This document shows positions 22,712 through 37,443 of a stretch of 64,000 nt of DNA, one piece after another. This DNA is from Anaspis maculata (Eukaryota; Arthropoda; Insecta; Coleoptera; Scraptiidae): contig OX421968.1 in the NCBI GenBank assembly GCA_949128115.1, positions 53,895,423-53,959,422 of the forward strand, written 5' to 3'. The notes below the pieces were generated by a model. That model had not been told where the DNA came from and did no database searches. It saw only the letters and a program-made list of their open reading frames with translations. The translations under genes were made by a program, and so were the position numbers. Each line of letters opens with the position of its first letter. Position 1 is the stretch's first letter.

Positions 22712-24006
22712 ATGAATGTTTGACAAATCATTAACAAAGACGTCCTCTCCATGGAAAAGTGTCAATAACTGGGAAATGGACCATGGAAGACAAGAACTGA
22801 TGGATGCTTTCGATTGCTATTACCATGTCTAACAATTTGAAACCGTTTTCGAATCGATCGGACAAAGTCGAAGGTTTCCACAATTTTTTTTGCAAGACAA
22901 TAGCATAATAAATATAGCAAGGCAATATTTTGAAATTTTGAATTTTCGATTGTATGCGATGACAGAGTTGTATCGTCATTGCTTTGAAATATCGTGAACA
23001 GCAAAATGTCCCTGCGTGAGTATTAACCATTAAAAATGAATGTTTGACAAATCATTAACAAAGACGTCCTCTCCATGGAAAAGTGTCAATAACTGGGAAA
23101 TGGACCATGGAAGACAAGAACTGATGGATGCTTTCGATTGCTATTACCATGTCTAACAATTTGAAACCGTTTTCGAATCGATCGGACAAAGTCGAGGGTT
23201 TCCACAATTTTTTTTGCAAGACAATAGCATAATAAATATAGCAAGGCAATATTTTGAAATTTTGAATTTTCGATTGTATGCGATGACAGAGTTGTATCGT
23301 CATTGCTTTGAAATTACGTGAACAGCAAAATGTCCCTGCGTGAGTATCACCCATTAAAAATGAATGTTTGACAAATCATTAACAAAGACGTCCTCTCCAT
23401 GGAAAAGTGTCAATAACTGGGAAATGGACCATGGAAGACAAGAACTGATGGATGCTTTCGATTGCTATTACCATGTCTAACAATTTGAAACCGTTTTCGA
23501 ATCGATCGGACAAAGTCGAGGGTTTCCACAATTTTTTTTGCAAGACAATAGCATAATAAATATAGCAAGGCAATATTTTGAAATTTTGAATTTTCGATTG
23601 TATGCGATGACAGAGTTGTATCGTCATTGCTTTGAAATTACGTGAACAGCAAAATGTCCCTGCGTGAGTATTAACCATTAAAAATGAATGTTTGACAAAT
23701 CATTAACAAAGACGTCCTCTCCATGGACAAGTGTCAATAACTGGGAAATGGACCATGGAGACAAGAACTGATGGATGCTTTCGATTGCTATTACCATGTC
23801 TAACAATTTGAAACCGTTTTCGAATCGATCGGACAAAGTCGAGGGTTTCCACAATTTTTTTTGCAAGACAATAGCATAATAAATATAGCAAGGCAATATT
23901 TTGAAATTTTGAATTTTCGATTTAATGCGATGACAGAGTTGTATCGTCATTGCTTTGAAATTACGTGAACACCAGAATGTCCCTGCGTGAGTATTCACCA
24001 TTAAAA

Positions 24007-27000
24007 ATGAATGTTTGACAAATCATTAACAAAGACGTCCTCTCCATGGACAAGTGTCAATAACTTGGAAATGGACCATGGAAGACAAGAACTGATGGAT
24101 GCTTTCAATATCTATTACCATGTCTAACAATTTGAAACCGTTTTCGAATCGATCGGACAAAGTCGAAGTTTTCCACAATTTTTTTTGCAAGGCTATAGCA
24201 AGGCAAGATTTTGAAATTTTGAATTTTCGATTTAATGCAATGACAGAGTTGTATCGTCATTGCTTTGAAATTACGTGAACAGCAAAATGTCCTTGCGTGA
24301 GTATTAACCATTAAAAATGAATGTTTGACAAATCATTAACAAAGACGTCCTCTCCATGGACAAGTGTCAATAACTGGGAAATGGACCATGGAAGACAAGA
24401 ACTGATGGATGCTTTCGATTGCTATTACCATGTCTAACAATTTGAAACCGTTTTCGAATCGATCGGACAAAGTCGAAGTTTTCCACAATTTTTTTTGCAA
24501 GGCAAGATTTTGAAATTTTGAATTTTCGATTTAATGCGATGACAGAGTTGTATAGTCATTGCTTTGAAATTACGTGAACAGCAAAATGTCCCTGCGTGAG
24601 TATTAACCATTAAAAATGAATGTTTGACAAATCATTAACAAAGACGTCCTCTCCATGGACAAGTGTCAATACCTGGGAAATGGACCATGGAAGACAAGAA
24701 CTGATGGATGCTTTCGATTGCTATTACCATGTCTAACAATTTGAAACCGTTTTCGAATCGATCGGACAAAGTCGAGGGTTTCCACAATTTTTTTTGCAAG
24801 ACAATAGCATAATAAATATAGCAAGGCAATATTTTGAAATTTTGAATTTTCGATTGTATGCGATGACAGAGTTGTATCGTCATTGCTTTGAAATTACGTG
24901 AACAGCAAAATGTCCCTGCGTGAGTATTAACCATTAAAAATGAATGTTTGACAAATCATTAACAAAGACGTCCTCTCCATGGAAAAGTGTCAATAACTGG
25001 GAAATGGACCATGGAAGACAAGAACTGATGGATGCTTTCGATTGCTATTACCATGTCTAACAATTTGAAACCGTTTTCGAATCGATCGGACAAAGTCGAG
25101 GTTGTCCACAATTTTTCTTGCAAGACTATAGCAAGGCAATATTTTGAAATTTTGAATTTTCGACTTTATGCGATGACAGAGTTGTATCGTCATTGCTTTG
25201 AAATTACGTGAACACCAGAATGTCCCTGCGTGAGTATTTACCATTAAAAATGAATGTTTGACAAATCATTAACAAAGACGTCCTCTCCATGGACAAGTGT
25301 CAATAACTGGGAAATGGACCATGGAAGACAAGAACTGATGGATGCTTTCGATTGCTATTACCATGTCTAACAATTTGAAACCGTTTTCGAATCGATCGGA
25401 CAAAGTCGAGGTTTTCCACAATTTTTTTTGCAAGGCTATAGCAAGGCAAGATTTTGAAATTTTGAATTTTCGATTTTATGCGATGACAGAGTTGTATCGT
25501 CATTGCTTTGAAATTACGGGAACACCAGAATGTCCCTGCGTGAGTATTTACCATTAAAAATGAATGTTTGACAAATCATTAACAAAGACGTCCTCTCCAT
25601 GGACAAGTGTCAATAACTGGGAAATGGACCATGGAAGACAAGAACTGATGGATGCTTTCGATTGCTATTACCATGTCTAACAATTTGAAACCGTTTTCGA
25701 ATCGATCGGACAAAGTCGAGGTTTTCCACAATTTTTCTTGCAAGACTATAGCAAGGCAATATTTTGAAATTTTGAATTTTCGATTTAATGCGATGACAGA
25801 GTTGTATCGTCATTGCTTTGAAATTACGGGAACACCAGAATGTCCCTGCGTGAGTATTTACCATTAAAAATGAATGTTTGACAAATCATTAACAAAGACG
25901 TCCTCTCCATGGACAAGTGTCAATAACTGGGAAATGGACCATGGAAGACAAGAACTGATGGATGCTTTCGATTGCTATTACCATGTCTAACAATTTGAAA
26001 CCGTTTTCGAATCGATCGGACAAAGTCGAAGTTTTCCACAATTTTTTTTGCAAGGCTATAGCAAGGCAAGATTTTGAAATTTTGAATTTTCGCGATTTAA
26101 TGCGATGACAGAGTTGTATCGTCATTGCTTTGAAATTACGTGAACAGCAAAATGTCCCTGCGTGAGTATTTACCATTAAAAATGAATGTTTGACAAATCA
26201 TTAACAAAGACGTCCTCTCCATGGACAAGTGTCAATAACTGGGAAATGGACCATGGAAGACAAGAACTGATGGATGCTTTCGATTGCTATTACCATGTCT
26301 AACAATTTGAAACCGTTTTCGAATCGATCGGACAAAGTCGAGGTTTTCCACAATTTTTTTTGCAAGGCTATAGCAAGGCAAGATTTTGAAATTTTGAATT
26401 TTCGATTTTATGCGATGACAGAGTTGTATCGTCATTGCTTTGAAATTACGGGAACACCAGAATGTCCCTGCGTGAGTATTTACCATTAAAAATGAATGTT
26501 TGACAAATCATTAACAAAGACGTCCTCTCCATGGACAAGTGTCAATAACTGGGAAATGGACCATGGAAGACAAGAACTGATGGATGCTTTCGATTGCTAT
26601 TACCATGTCTAACAATTTGAAACCGTTTTCGAATCGATCGGACAAAGTCGAAGTTTTCCACAATTTTTTTTGCAAGGCTATAGCAAGGCAAGATTTTGAA
26701 ATTTTGAATTTTCGCGATTTAATGCGATGACAGAGTTGTATCGTCATTGCTTTGAAATTACGTGAACAGCAAAATGTCCCTGCGTGAGTATTTACCATTA
26801 AAAATGAATGTTTGACAAATCATTAACAAAGACGTCCTCTCCATGGACAAGTGTCAATAACTGGGAAATGGACCATGGAAGACAAGAACTGATGGATGCT
26901 TTCGATTGCTATTACCATGTCTAACAATTTGAAACCGTTTTCGAATCGATCGGACAAAGTCGAAGTTTTCCACAATTTTTTTTGCAAGGCTATAGCAAGG

Positions 27001-30000
27001 CAAGATTTTGAAATTTTGAATTTTCGCGATTTAATGCGATGACAGAGTTGTATCGTCATTGCTTTGAAATTACGTGAACAGCAAAATGTCCCTGCGTGAG
27101 TATTTACCATTAAAAATGAATGTTTGACAAATCATTAACAAAGACGTCCTCTCCATGGACAAGTGTCAATAACTGGGAAATGGACCATGGAAGACAAGAA
27201 CTGATGGATGCTTTCGATTGCTATTACCATGTCTAACAATTTGAAACCGTTTTCGAATCGATCGGACAAAGTCGAAGTTTTCCACAATTTTTTTTGCAAG
27301 GCAAGATTTTGAAATTTTGAATTTTCGATTTAATGCGATGACAGAGTTGTATAGTCATTGCTTTGAAATTACGTGAACAGCAAAATGTCCCTGCGTGAGT
27401 ATGACCCATTAAAAATGAATGTTTGACAAATCATTAACAAAGACGTCCTCTCCATGGACAAGTGTCAATAACTTGGAAATGGACCATGGAAGACAAGAAC
27501 TGATGGATGCTTTCAATATCTATTACCATGTCTAACAATTTGAAACCGTTTTCGAATCGATCGGACAAAGTCGAAGTTTTCCACAATTTTTTTTGCAAGG
27601 CTATAGCAAGGCAAGATTTTGAAATTTTGAATTTTCGATTTAATGCGATGACAGAGTTGTATCGTCATTGCTTTGAAATTACGTGAACAGCAAAATGTCC
27701 CTGCGTGAGTATTTACCATTAAAAATGAATGTTTGACAAATCATTAACAAAGACGTCCTCTCCATGGACAAGTGTCAATAACTGGGAAATGGACCATGGA
27801 GACAAGAACTGATGGATGCTTTCGATTGCTATTACCATGTCTAACAATTTGAAACCGTTTTCGAATCGATCGGACAAAGTCGAAGTTTTCCACAATTTTT
27901 TTTGCAAGGCTATAGCAAGGCAAGATTTTGAAATTTTGAATTTTCGATTTAATGCAATGACAGAGTTGTATCGTCATTGCTTTGAAATTACGTGAACAGC
28001 AAAATGTCCTTGCGTGAGTATTAACCATTAAAAATGAATGTTTGACAAATCATTAACAAAGACGTCCTCTCCATGGACAAGTGTCAATAACTGGGAAATG
28101 GACCATGGAAGACAAGAACTGATGGATGCTTTCGATTGCTATTACCATGTCTAACAATTTGAAACCGTTTTCGAATCGATCGGACAAAGTCGAGGGTTTC
28201 CACAATTTTTTTTGCAAGACAATAGCATAATAAATATAGCAAGGCAATATTTTGAAATTTTGAATTTTCGATTTAATGCGATGACAGAGTTGTATCGTCA
28301 TTGCTTTGAAATTACGTGAACACCAGAATGTCCCTGCGTGAGTATTTACCATTAAAAATGAATGTTTGACAAATCATTAACAAAGACGTCCTCTCCATGG
28401 ACAAGTGTCAATAACTTGGAAATGGACCATGGAAGACAAGAACTGATGGATGCTTTCAATATCTATTACCATGTCTAACAATTTGAAACCGTTTTCGAAT
28501 CGATCGGACAAAGTCGAAGTTTTCCACAATTTTTTTTGCAAGGCTATAGCAAGGCAAGATTTTGAAATTTTGAATTTTCGATTTAATGCAATGACAGAGT
28601 TGTATCGTCATTGCTTTGAAATTACGTGAACAGCAAAATGTCCTTGCGTGAGTATTAACCATTAAAAATGAATGTTTGACAAATCATTAACAAAGACGTC
28701 CTCTCCATGGACAAGTGTCAATAACTGGGAAATGGACCATGGAAGACAAGAACTGATGGATGCTTTCGATTGCTATTACCATGTCTAACAATTTGAAACC
28801 GTTTTCGAATCGATCGGACAAAGTCGAAGTTTTCCACAATTTTTTTTGCAAGGCAAGATTTTGAAATTTTGAATTTTCGATTTAATGCGATGACAGAGTT
28901 GTATAGTCATTGCTTTGAAATTACGTGAACAGCAAAATGTCCCTGCGTGAGTATTAACCATTAAAAATGAATGTTTGACAAATCATTAACAAAGACGTCC
29001 TCTCCATGGACAAGTGTCAATACCTGGGAAATGGACCATGGAAGACAAGAACTGATGGATGCTTTCGATTGCTATTACCATGTCTAACAATTTGAAACCG
29101 TTTTCGAATCGATCGGACAAAGTCGAGGGTTTCCACAATTTTTTTTGCAAGACAATAGCATAATAAATATAGCAAGGCAATATTTTGAAATTTTGAATTT
29201 TCGATTGTATGCGATGACAGAGTTGTATCGTCATTGCTTTGAAATTACGTGAACAGCAAAATGTCCCTGCGTGAGTATTAACCATTAAAAATGAATGTTT
29301 GACAAATCATTAACAAAGACGTCCTCTCCATGGAAAAGTGTCAATAACTGGGAAATGGACCATGGAAGACAAGAACTGATGGATGCTTTCGATTGCTATT
29401 ACCATGTCTAACAATTTGAAACCGTTTTCGAATCGATCGGACAAAGTCGAGGTTGTCCACAATTTTTCTTGCAAGACTATAGCAAGGCAATATTTTGAAA
29501 TTTTGAATTTTCGACTTTATGCGATGACAGAGTTGTATCGTCATTGCTTTGAAATTACGTGAACACCAGAATGTCCCTGCGTGAGTATTTACCATTAAAA
29601 ATGAATGTTTGACAAATCATTAACAAAGACGTCCTCTCCATGGACAAGTGTCAATAACTGGGAAATGGACCATGGAAGACAAGAACTGATGGATGCTTTC
29701 GATTGCTATTACCATGTCTAACAATTTGAAACCGTTTTCGAATCGATCGGACAAAGTCGAGGTTTTCCACAATTTTTTTTGCAAGGCTATAGCAAGGCAA
29801 TATTTTGAAATTTTGAATTTTCGATTTAATGCGATGACAGAGTTGTATCGTCATTGCTTTGAAATTACGGGAACACCAGAATGTCCCTGCGTGAGTATTT
29901 ACCATTAAAAATGAATGTTTGACAAATCATTAACAAAGACGTCCTCTCCATGGACAAGTGTCAATAACTGGGAAATGGACCATGGAAGACAAGAACTGAT

Positions 30001-32678
30001 GGATGCTTTCGATTGCTATTACCATGTCTAACAATTTGAAACCGTTTTCGAATCGATCGGACAAAGTCGAGGTTTTCCACAATTTTTTTTGCAAGGCTAT
30101 AGCAAGGCAAGATTTTGAAATTTTGAATTTTCGATTTTATGCGATGACAGAGTTGTATCGTCATTGCTTTGAAATTACGGGAACACCAGAATGTCCCTGC
30201 GTGAGTATTTACCATTAAAAATGAATGTTTGACAAATCATTAACAAAGACGTCCTCTCCATGGACAAGTGTCAATAACTGGGAAATGGACCATGGAAGAC
30301 AAGAACTGATGGATGCTTTCGATTGCTATTACCATGTCTAACAATTTGAAACCGTTTTCGAATCGATCGGACAAAGTCGAGGTTTTCCACAATTTTTCTT
30401 GCAAGACTATAGCAAGGCAATATTTTGAAATTTTGAATTTTCGATTTAATGCGATGACAGAGTTGTATCGTCATTGCTTTGAAATTACGGGAACACCAGA
30501 ATGTCCCTGCGTGAGTATTTACCATTAAAAATGAATGTTTGACAAATCATTAACAAAGACGTCCTCTCCATGGACAAGTGTCAATAACTGGGAAATGGAC
30601 CATGGAAGACAAGAACTGATGGATGCTTTCGATTGCTATTACCATGTCTAACAATTTGAAACCGTTTTCGAATCGATCGGACAAAGTCGAGGTTTTCCAC
30701 AATTTTTTTTGCAAGGCAAGATTTTGAAATTTTGAATTTTCGATTTTATGCGATGACAGAGTTGTATCGTCATTGCTTTGAAATTACGGGAACACCAGAA
30801 TGTCCCTGCGTGAGTATTTACCATTAAAAATGAATGTTTGACAAATCATTAACAAAGACGTCCTCTCCATGGACAAGTGTCAATAACTGGGAAATGGACC
30901 ATGGAAGACAAGAACTGATGGATGCTTTCGATTGCTATTACCATGTCTAACAATTTGAAACCGTTTTCGAATCGATCGGACAAAGTCGAAGTTTTCCACA
31001 ATTTTTTTTGCAAGGCTATAGCAAGGCAAGATTTTGAAATTTTGAATTTTCGATTTTATGCGATGACAGAGTTGTATCGTCATTGCTTTGAAATTACGGG
31101 AACACCAGAATGTCCCTGCGTGAGTATTTACCATTAAAAATGAATGTTTGACAAATCATTAACAAAGACGTCCTCTCCATGGACAAGTGTCAATAACTTG
31201 GAAATGGACCATGGAAGACAAGAACTGATGGATGCTTTCAATATCTATTACCATGTCTAACAATTTGAAACCGTTTTCGAATCGATCGGACAAAGTCGAA
31301 GTTTTCCACAATTTTTTTTGCAAGGCTATAAGCAAGGCAAGATTTTGAAATTTTGAATTTTCGATTTAATGCGATGACAGAGTTGTATCGTCATTGCTTT
31401 GAAATTACGTGAACAGCAAAATGTCCCTGCGTGAGTATTTACCATTAAAAATGAATGTTTGACAAATCATTAACAAAGACGTCCTCTCCATGGACAAGTG
31501 TCAATAACTGGGAAATGGACCATGGAAGACAAGAACTGATGGATGCTTTCGATTGCTATTACCATGTCTAACAATTTGAAACCGTTTTCGAATCGATCGG
31601 ACAAAGTCGAAGTTTTCCACAATTTTTTTTGCAAGGCAAGATTTTGAAATTTTGAATTTTCGATTTAATGCGATGACAGAGTTGTATAGTCATTGCTTTG
31701 AAATTACGTGAACAGCAAAATGTCCCTGCGTGAGTATTAACCATTAAAAATGAATGTTTGACAAATCATTAACAAAGACGTCCTCTCCATGGACAAGTGT
31801 CAATAACTTGGAAATGAACCATGGAAGACAAGAACTGATGGATGCTTTCAATATCTATTACCATGTCTAACAATTTGAAACCGTTTTCGAATCGATCGGA
31901 CAAAGTCGAAGTTTTCCACAATTTTTTTTGCAAGGCTATAGCAAGGCAAGATTTTGAAATTTTGAATTTTCGATTTAATGCGATGACAGAGTTGTATCGT
32001 CATTGCTTTGAAATTACGTGAACAGCAAAATGTCCCTGCGTGAGTATTTACCATTAAAAATGAATGTTTGACAAATCATTAACAAAGACGTCCTCTCCAT
32101 GGACAAGTGTCAATAACTGGGAAATGGACCATGGAGACAAGAACTGATGGATGCTTTCGATTGCTATTACCATGTCTAACAATTTGAAACCGTTTTCGAA
32201 TCGATCGGACAAAGTCGAAGTTTTCCACAATTTTTTTTGCAAGGCTATAGCAAGGCAAGATTTTGAAATTTTGAATTTTCGATTTAATGCAATGACAGAG
32301 TTGTATCGTCATTGCTTTGAAATTACGTGAACAGCAAAATGTCCTTGCGTGAGTATTAACCATTAAAAATGAATGTTTGACAAATCATTAACAAAGACGT
32401 CCTCTCCATGGACAAGTGTCAATAACTGGGAAATGGACCATGGAAGACAAGAACTGATGGATGCTTTCGATTGCTATTACCATGTCTAACAATTTGAAAC
32501 CGTTTTCGAATCGATCGGACAAAGTCGAGGTTTTCCACAATTTTTTTTGCAAGGCTATAGCAAGGCAATATTTTGAAATTTTGAATTTTCGATTTTATGC
32601 GATGACAGAGTTGTATCGTCATTGCTTTGAAATTACGTGAACAGCAAAATGTCCCTGCGTGAGTATTTACCATTAAAA
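24007..32678 (+). repeat. 4.35-kb, 14-monomer block, two diverged copies
   Basis: The first copy (24007-28357) and the second (from 28358) each contain 14 monomers. They match in order of length class and variant over the first five units and again near the end (299, 310, 309 bp). In the middle they differ: copy one has three 312-bp units with a CG insertion (TTTTCGCGATTT) that copy two lacks, and copy two has an extra GAGGTTTTCC-type unit. The block has been rearranged since duplication. Confidence 0.75.
25870..27115 (+). repeat. 312-bp CG-insertion monomers
   Basis: Three of the four monomers here read GAATTTTCGCGATTTAATG, where all others read GAATTTTCGATTTAATG: a two-base CG duplication seen nowhere else in the window. 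The units at 25870, 26492 and 26804 carry it. The variant arose once and spread to neighbours only. Confidence 0.85.
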
Positions 32679-35600
32679 ATGAATGTTTGACAAATCATTA
32701 ACAAAGACGTCCTCTCCATGGAAAAGTGTCAATAACTGGGAAATGGACCATGGAAGACAAGAACTGATGGATGCTTTCGATTGCTATTACCATGTCTAAC
32801 AATTTGAAACCGTTTTCGAATCGATCGGACAAAGTCGAAGTTTTCCACAATTTTTTTTGCAAGGCAAGGCAAGATTTTGAAATTTTGAATTTTCGATTTA
32901 ATGCGATGACAGAGTTGTATCGTCATTGCTTTGAAATTACGTGAACAGCAAAATGTCCCTGCGTGAGTATTAACCATTAAAAATGAATGTTTGACAAATC
33001 ATTAACAAAGACGTCCTCTCCATGGACAAGTGCCAATAACTGGGAAATGGACCATGGAAGACAAGAACTGATGGATGCTTTCGATTGCTATTACCATGTC
33101 TAACAATTTGAAACCGTTTTCGAATCGATCGGACAAAGTCGAGGGTTTCCACAATTTTTTTTGCAAGACAATAGCATAATAAATATAGCAAGGCAATATT
33201 TTGAAATTTTGAATTTTCGATTGTATGCGATGACAGAGTTGTATCGTCATTGCTTTGAAATTACGTGAACAGCAAAATGTCCCTGCGTGAGTATTAACCA
33301 TTAAAAATGAATGTTTGACAAATCATTAACAAAGACGTCCTCTCCATGGAAAAGTGTCAATAACTGGGAAATGGACCATGGAAGACAAGAACTGATGGAT
33401 GCTTTCGATTGCTATTACCATGTCTAACAATTTGAAACCGTTTTCGAATCGATCGGACAAAGTCGAGGGTTTCCACAATTTTTTTTGCAAGACAATAGCA
33501 TAATAAATATAGCAAGGCAATATTTTGAAATTTTGAATTTTCGATTGTATGCGATGACAGAGTTGTATCGTCATTGCTTTGAAATTACGTGAACAGCAAA
33601 ATGTCCCTGCGTGAGTATTAACCATTAAAAATGAATGTTTGACAAATCATTAACAAAGACGTCCTCTCCATGGAAAAGTGTCAATAACTGGGAAATGGAC
33701 CATGGAAGACAAGAACTGATGGATGCTTTCGATTGCTATTACCATGTCTAACAATTTGAAACCGTTTTCGAATCGATCGGACAAAGTCGAGGGTTTCCAC
33801 AATTTTTTTTTGCAAGACAATAGCATAATAAATATAGCAAGGCAATATTTTGAAATTTTGAATTTTCGATTGTATGCGATGACAGAGTTGTATCGTCATT
33901 GCTTTGAAATTACGTGAACAGCAAAATGTCCCTGCGTGAGTATTAACCATTAAAAATGAATGTTTGACAAATCATTAACAAAGACGTCCTCTCCATGGAA
34001 AAGTGTCAATAACTGGGAAATGGACCATGGAAGACAAGAACTGATGGATGCTTTCGATTGCTATTACCATGTCTAACAATTTGAAACCGTTTTCGAATCG
34101 ATCGGACAAAGTCGAAGTTTTCCACAATTTTTTTTGCAAGGCAAGATTATGAAATTTTGAATTTTCGATTTAATGCGATGACAGAGTTGTATAGTCATTG
34201 CTTTGAAATTACGTGAACAGCAAAATGTCCCTGCGTGAGTATTAACCATTAAAAATGAATGTTTGACAAATCATTAACAAAGACGTCCTCTCCATGGACA
34301 AGTGTCAATACCTGGGAAATGGACCATGGAAGACAAGAACTGATGGATGCTTTCGATTGCTATTACCATGTCTAACAATTTGAAACCGTTTTCGAATCGA
34401 TCGGACAAAGTCGAGGGTTTCCACAATTTTTTTTGCAAGACAATAGCATAATAAATATAGCAAGGCAATATATTGAAATTTTGAATTTTCGATTGTATGC
34501 GATGACAGAGTTGTATCGTCATTGCTTTGAAATTACGTGAACAGCAAAATGTCCCTGCGTGAGTATTAACCATTAAAAATGAATGTTTGACAAATCATTA
34601 ACAAAGACGTCCTCTCCATGGACAAGTGTCAATACCTGGGAAATGGACCATGGAAGACAAGAACTGATGGATGCTTTCGATTGCTATTACCATGTCTAAC
34701 AATTTGAAACCGTTTTCGAATCGATCGGACAAAGTCGAGGGTTTCCACAATTTTTTTTGCAAGACAATAGCATAATAAATATAGCAAGGCAATATTTTGA
34801 AATTTTGAATTTTCGATTGTATGCGATGACAGAGTTGTATCGTCATTGCTTTGAAATTACGTGAACAGCAAAATGTCCCTGCGTGAGTATTAACCATTAA
34901 AAATGAATGTTTGACAAATCATTAACAAAGACGTCCTCTCCATGGACAAGTGTCAATAACTGGGAAATGGACCATGGAGGCAAGAACTGATGGATGCTTT
35001 CGATTGCTATTACCATGTCTAACAATTTGAAACCGTTTTCGAATCGATCGGACAAAGTCGAGGGTTTCCACAATTTTTTTTGCAAGACAATAGCATAATA
35101 AATATAGCAAGGCAATATTTTGAAATTTTGAATTTTCGATTGTATGCGATGACAGAGTTGTATCGTCATTGCTTTGAAATTACGTGAACAGCAAAATGTC
35201 CCTGCGTGAGTATTAACCATTAAAAATGAATGTTTGACAAATCATTAACAAAGACGTCCTCTCCATGGAAAAGTGTCAATAACTGGGAAATGGACCATGG
35301 AAGACAAGAACTGATGGATGCTTTCGATTGCTATTACCATGTCTAACAATTTGAAACCGTTTTCGAATCGATCGGACAAAGTCGAGGGTTTCCACAATTT
35401 TTTTTGCAAGACAATAGCATAATAAATATAGCAAGGCAATATTTTGAAATTTTGAATTTTCGATTGTATGCGATGACAGAGTTGTATCGTCATTGCTTTG
35501 AAATTACGTGAACAGCAAAATGTCCCTGCGTGAGTATTAACCATTAAAAATGAATGTTTGACAAATCATTAACAAAGACGTCCTCTCCATGGAAAAGTGT

Positions 35601-37443
35601 CAATAACTGGGAAATGGACCATGGAAGACAAGAACTGATGGATGCTTTCGATTGCTATTACCATGTCTAACAATTTGAAACCGTTTTCGAATCGATCGGA
35701 CAAAGTCGAGGGTTTCCACAATTTTTTTTGCAAGACAATAGCATAATAAATATAGCAAGGCAATATTTTGAAATTTTGAATTTTCGATTGTATGCGATGA
35801 CAGAGTTGTATCGTCATTGCTTTGAAATTACGTGAACAGCAAAATGTCCCTGCGTGAGTATTAACCATTAAAAATGAATGTTTGACAAATCATTAACAAA
35901 GACGTCCTCTCCATGGACAAGTGTCAATAACTGGGAAATGGACCATGGAGGCAAGAACTGATGGATGCTTTCGATTGCTATTACCATGTCTAACAATTTG
36001 AAACCGTTTTCGAATCGATCGGACAAAGTCGAGGGTTTCCACAATTTTTTTTGCAAGACAATAGCATAATAAATATAGCAAGGCAATATTTTGAAATTTT
36101 GAATTTTCGATTGTATGCGATGACAGAGTTGTATCGTCATTGCTTTGAAATTACGTGAACAGCAAAATGTCCCTGCGTGAGTATTAACCATTAAAAATGA
36201 ATGTTTGACAAATCATTAACAAAGACGTCCTCTCCATGGAAAAGTGTCAATAACTGGGAAATGGACCATGGAAGACAAGAACTGATGGATGCTTTCGATT
36301 GCTATTACCATGTCTAACAATTTGAAACCGTTTTCGAATCGATCGGACAAAGTCGAGGGTTTCCACAATTTTTTTTGCAAGACAATAGCATAATAAATAT
36401 AGCAAGGCAATATTTTGAAATTTTGAATTTTCGATTGTATGCGATGACAGAGTTGTATCGTCATTGCTTTGAAATTACGTGAACAGCAAAATGTCCCTGC
36501 GTGAGTATTAACCATTAAAAATGAATGTTTGACAAATCATTAACAAAGACGTCCTCTCCATGGAAAAGTGTCAATAACTGGGAAATGGACCATGGAAGAC
36601 AAGAACTGATGGATGCTTTCGATTGCTATTACCATGTCTAACAATTTGAAACCGTTTTCGAATCGATCGGACAAAGTCGAGGGTTTCCACAATTTTTTTT
36701 TGCAAGACAATAGCATAATAAATATAGCAAGGCAATATTTTGAAATTTTGAATTTTCGATTGTATGCGATGACAGAGTTGTATCGTCATTGCTTTGAAAT
36801 TACGTGAACAGCAAAATGTCCCTGCGTGAGTATTAACCATTAAAAATGAATGTTTGACAAATCATTAACAAAGACGTCCTCTCCATGGAAAAGTGTCAAT
36901 AACTGGGAAATGGACCATGGAAGACAAGAACTGATGGATGCTTTCGATTGCTATTACCATGTCTAACAATTTGAAACCGTTTTCGAATCGATCGGACAAA
37001 GTCGAAGTTTTCCACAATTTTTTTTGCAAGGCAAGATTTTGAAATTTTGAATTTTCGATTTAATGCGATGACAGAGTTGTATCGTCATTGCTTTGAAATT
37101 ACGTGAACAGCAAAATGTCCCTGCGTGAGTATTAACCATTAAAAATGAATGTTTGACAAATCATTAACAAAGACGTCCTCTCCATGGACAAGTGCCAATA
37201 ACTGGGAAATGGACCATGGAAGACAAGAACTGATGGATGCTTTCGATTGCTATTACCATGTCTAACAATTTGAAACCGTTTTCGAATCGATCGGACAAAG
37301 TCGAAGTTTTCCACAATTTTTTTTGCAAGGCAAGATTTTGAAATTTTGAATTTTCGATTTAATGCGATGACAGAGTTGTATAGTCATTGCTTTGAAATTA
37401 CGTGAACAGCAAAATGTCCCTGCGTGAGTATTAACCATTAAAA

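Noticed and set aside
13177..31137. Plus-strand 64- and 71-codon frames in some monomers
   Set aside because: They are present only where TGAACA is GGAACA or where indels shift the frame, and they overlap the minus-strand frames of the same monomers. This is a by-product of variation, not a gene.
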